Shown: positions 5,463 through 6,114 of the stretch, in pieces
Numbering within the stretch: the first letter of the stretch is position 1
Layout of the letters: each line of letters starts with the position of its first letter
Assembly (NCBI GenBank): GCA_023450335.1
Contig: JAEXHA010000184.1
Span: 1-6,114, forward strand
Length of the DNA: 6,114 nucleotides
Direction of reading: 5' to 3'
From: Actinomycetes bacterium
GTDB lineage: Bacteria; Actinomycetota; Actinomycetes; Actinomycetales; Microbacteriaceae
The notes under the pieces: generated by a model
What the model was told of the DNA's origin: nothing
Databases searched by the model: none
What the model saw: the letters and a program-made list of their open reading frames with translations, nothing else
Position numbers and translations under genes: made by a program

Positions 5463-5565
5463 AAGTGTCCATATTCAGCAACACCTGTTCATCTACACTT
5501 CAAACCGTACACATAATATCGCGTAGTGTCCAGTTGCTGCACAAATCGTCACCGACTGCACACTT
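5463..5565. promoter_or_regulatory. Divergent control region with four spaced ACACT/AGTGT elements
   Basis: The 173-bp gap between the operon start (5423) and the plus-strand repressor gene (5597) holds AGTGT at 5464-5468, ACACT at 5495-5499, AGTGT at 5525-5529 and ACACT at 5560-5564. Orientations alternate and starts are 31, 30 and 35 bases apart, about three helical turns. The two AGTGT copies extend to AGTGTCCA, and the two ACACT copies to ACACTT. This arrangement fits an operator bound by a repressor controlling both promoters, with the adjacent helix-turn-helix protein the obvious candidate. No convincing -35/-10 pair could be assigned. The central ACATAATATCG (5511-5521) is the most AT-rich stretch. 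Confidence 0.5.
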
Positions 5566-5596
5566 TTTGTGGTTGATCACTCAATAAGCTGTCCGT

Positions 5597-5947
5597 ATGG
5601 ACGAGAAAGAGGTTCGCGCGATGATTCAACGCAAAGAAACCGAACGAAAGATGCAGGTCATCAAGCAGGCATCTGTGGATCTGTCGCACTCCTGGCAGAC
5701 CATTCAAAACGCGCACGACTCCACGACTGTCGCAATGGAGCTACGAGAGGCCGGGCTTCAACGCGAATTCTGGCTACAGGCTCTGGCAGACATCACATCA
5801 GTAGTGGGAACTGCCTCTGAGCTGCGCAAATCCATTTCTCGTTTTCTCGTTGACGAGCTTGACGTCAGCAGCCGAACCGTTGCCACCGTTGCAGATGTTT
5901 CACCGTCGACCATCAGTACTTGGCGTGGTGAGCATGAGTCATCGTAA
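5597..5947 (+). CDS. Small helix-turn-helix regulator, likely operon repressor
   Basis: This 116-residue protein is the only plus-strand gene. Its first two thirds are charged and helical (about 1-80, possibly a dimerisation helix). The C-terminus carries a clear helix-turn-helix: VSSRTVATVADVSPSTISTW (90-109), with the recognition helix around PSTISTW and only seven residues after it. It is divergent from the translocase operon across a shared control region, the arrangement seen for KorA/KorSA-type kill-override repressors of actinomycete tra genes. That role is inferred from context; it does not have the GntR layout of classic KorSA. Start choice is open. ATG 5597 has no ribosome site and could be leaderless, whereas ATG 5621 (Met9) has AAAGAGG (5606-5612) eight bases upstream and gives 108 residues. 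DNA binding is well supported; the target is not proved. Confidence 0.82.
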   Translation: MDEKEVRAMIQRKETERKMQVIKQASVDLSHSWQTIQNAHDSTTVAMELREAGLQREFWLQALADITSVVGTASELRKSISRFLVDELDVSSRTVATVADVSPSTISTWRGEHESS

Positions 5948-5987
5948 AAACATCCTCTGACCTGCTATGGCCCCGATGATCACCTAT

Positions 5988-6011
5988 TACCAAGGCGGCG
6001 GCTCCGCCGCC
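5988..6011 (-). other. Candidate double-strand origin (nick site plus hairpin)
   Basis: On the minus strand, CTTGGTA (5994-5988, same as 7-1) directly follows a perfect 8-bp inverted repeat, GGCGGCGG-CT-CCGCCGCC (5994-6011, same as 7-24). Rolling-circle plasmids of the pC194/pIJ101 superfamily are nicked in a CTTG-containing sequence next to or inside a hairpin, usually on the strand that encodes Rep; here Rep is also on the minus strand. The surrounding 127 bp is non-coding and repeat-rich, as expected for a Rep-binding region. The exact nick position is inferred. A second CTTGGT in a hairpin at the end of rep (519-551) is the main competitor. Confidence 0.5.
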
Positions 6012-6114
6012 GCTGCCCGCAGGCTCCCCCACCTACGCGCTCCGCTTCGCTCGCGCTTCGGTGCTCCGCCCGCAGGCCCAGGAGCGAGTTTGCGCCTCGT
6101 TTAGACCATCTGGA
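5988..6114. repeat. Second copy of the circle-closing overlap
   Basis: This is the exact repeat of 1-127. It is not a biological long terminal repeat: there is no inverted terminal structure, no flanking target duplication and no transposase. Positions here map onto 1-127 by subtracting 5,987, so features that appear to run off the end continue from position 128. Confidence 0.95.

Noticed and set aside
5988..6114. Terminal direct repeat of a linear element or transposon
   Set aside because: The exact same-orientation overlap of 127 bp without transposase, inverted ends or target duplication is explained by circular closure.

Overview
The window is one complete small circular plasmid that has been opened and printed with an overlap. 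Bases 1-127 recur exactly as 5988-6114, so the unit circle is 5,987 bp. The content points to a high-GC Gram-positive host of the Rhodococcus/Gordonia/Mycobacterium group. The replication initiator is of the actinobacterial pIJ101/pJV1 rolling-circle type, and the DNA pump is of the FtsK/TraB type found on actinomycete plasmids. GTG and TTG starts and tightly overlapping genes fit that host too. From memory, the published Rhodococcus erythropolis plasmid pRE8424 is also 5,987 bp, with pIJ101/pJV1-family rolling-circle replication. This window may be that plasmid or a near-identical one, but no sequence comparison could be made here.

Layout. (1) Replication region, about 5948-6114 (= 1-133) through 1900. 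A GC-rich non-coding block begins with a perfect 8-bp hairpin beside a CTTGGTA sequence, the best candidate double-strand origin. Next comes a 58-codon gene on the minus strand (134-310), then a 236-bp gap with a strong 12-bp inverted repeat (candidate single-strand origin). rep follows (minus, 547-1707), with a 193-bp leader holding two large hairpins. (2) A six-gene minus-strand operon, 5423 down to 1901, whose genes mostly overlap by 1 or 4 bases. It encodes a 128-residue protein of unknown function, a membrane-anchored exported protein with four cysteines, a two-helix membrane protein with an FtsK-beta-like domain, an FtsK/TraB ATPase motor, and two unrecognised proteins. (3) A 173-bp divergent control region (5424-5596) with four regularly spaced ACACT/AGTGT elements. 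(4) The only plus-strand gene, 5597-5947, a small helix-turn-helix protein and the likely repressor of the operon.

How it works together (inference). Rep nicks the minus strand near the 1/5988 junction and displaces it, passing the operon, rep and finally the inverted repeat at 407-463, which would prime complementary-strand synthesis. The operon looks like a streamlined transfer or spread module, in which a translocase that is normally one protein is divided at the beta/alpha domain boundary into a membrane subunit and a soluble motor. The plus-strand repressor would keep it in check. No resistance, metabolic or toxin genes, tRNAs, insertion sequences or CRISPR arrays were seen.
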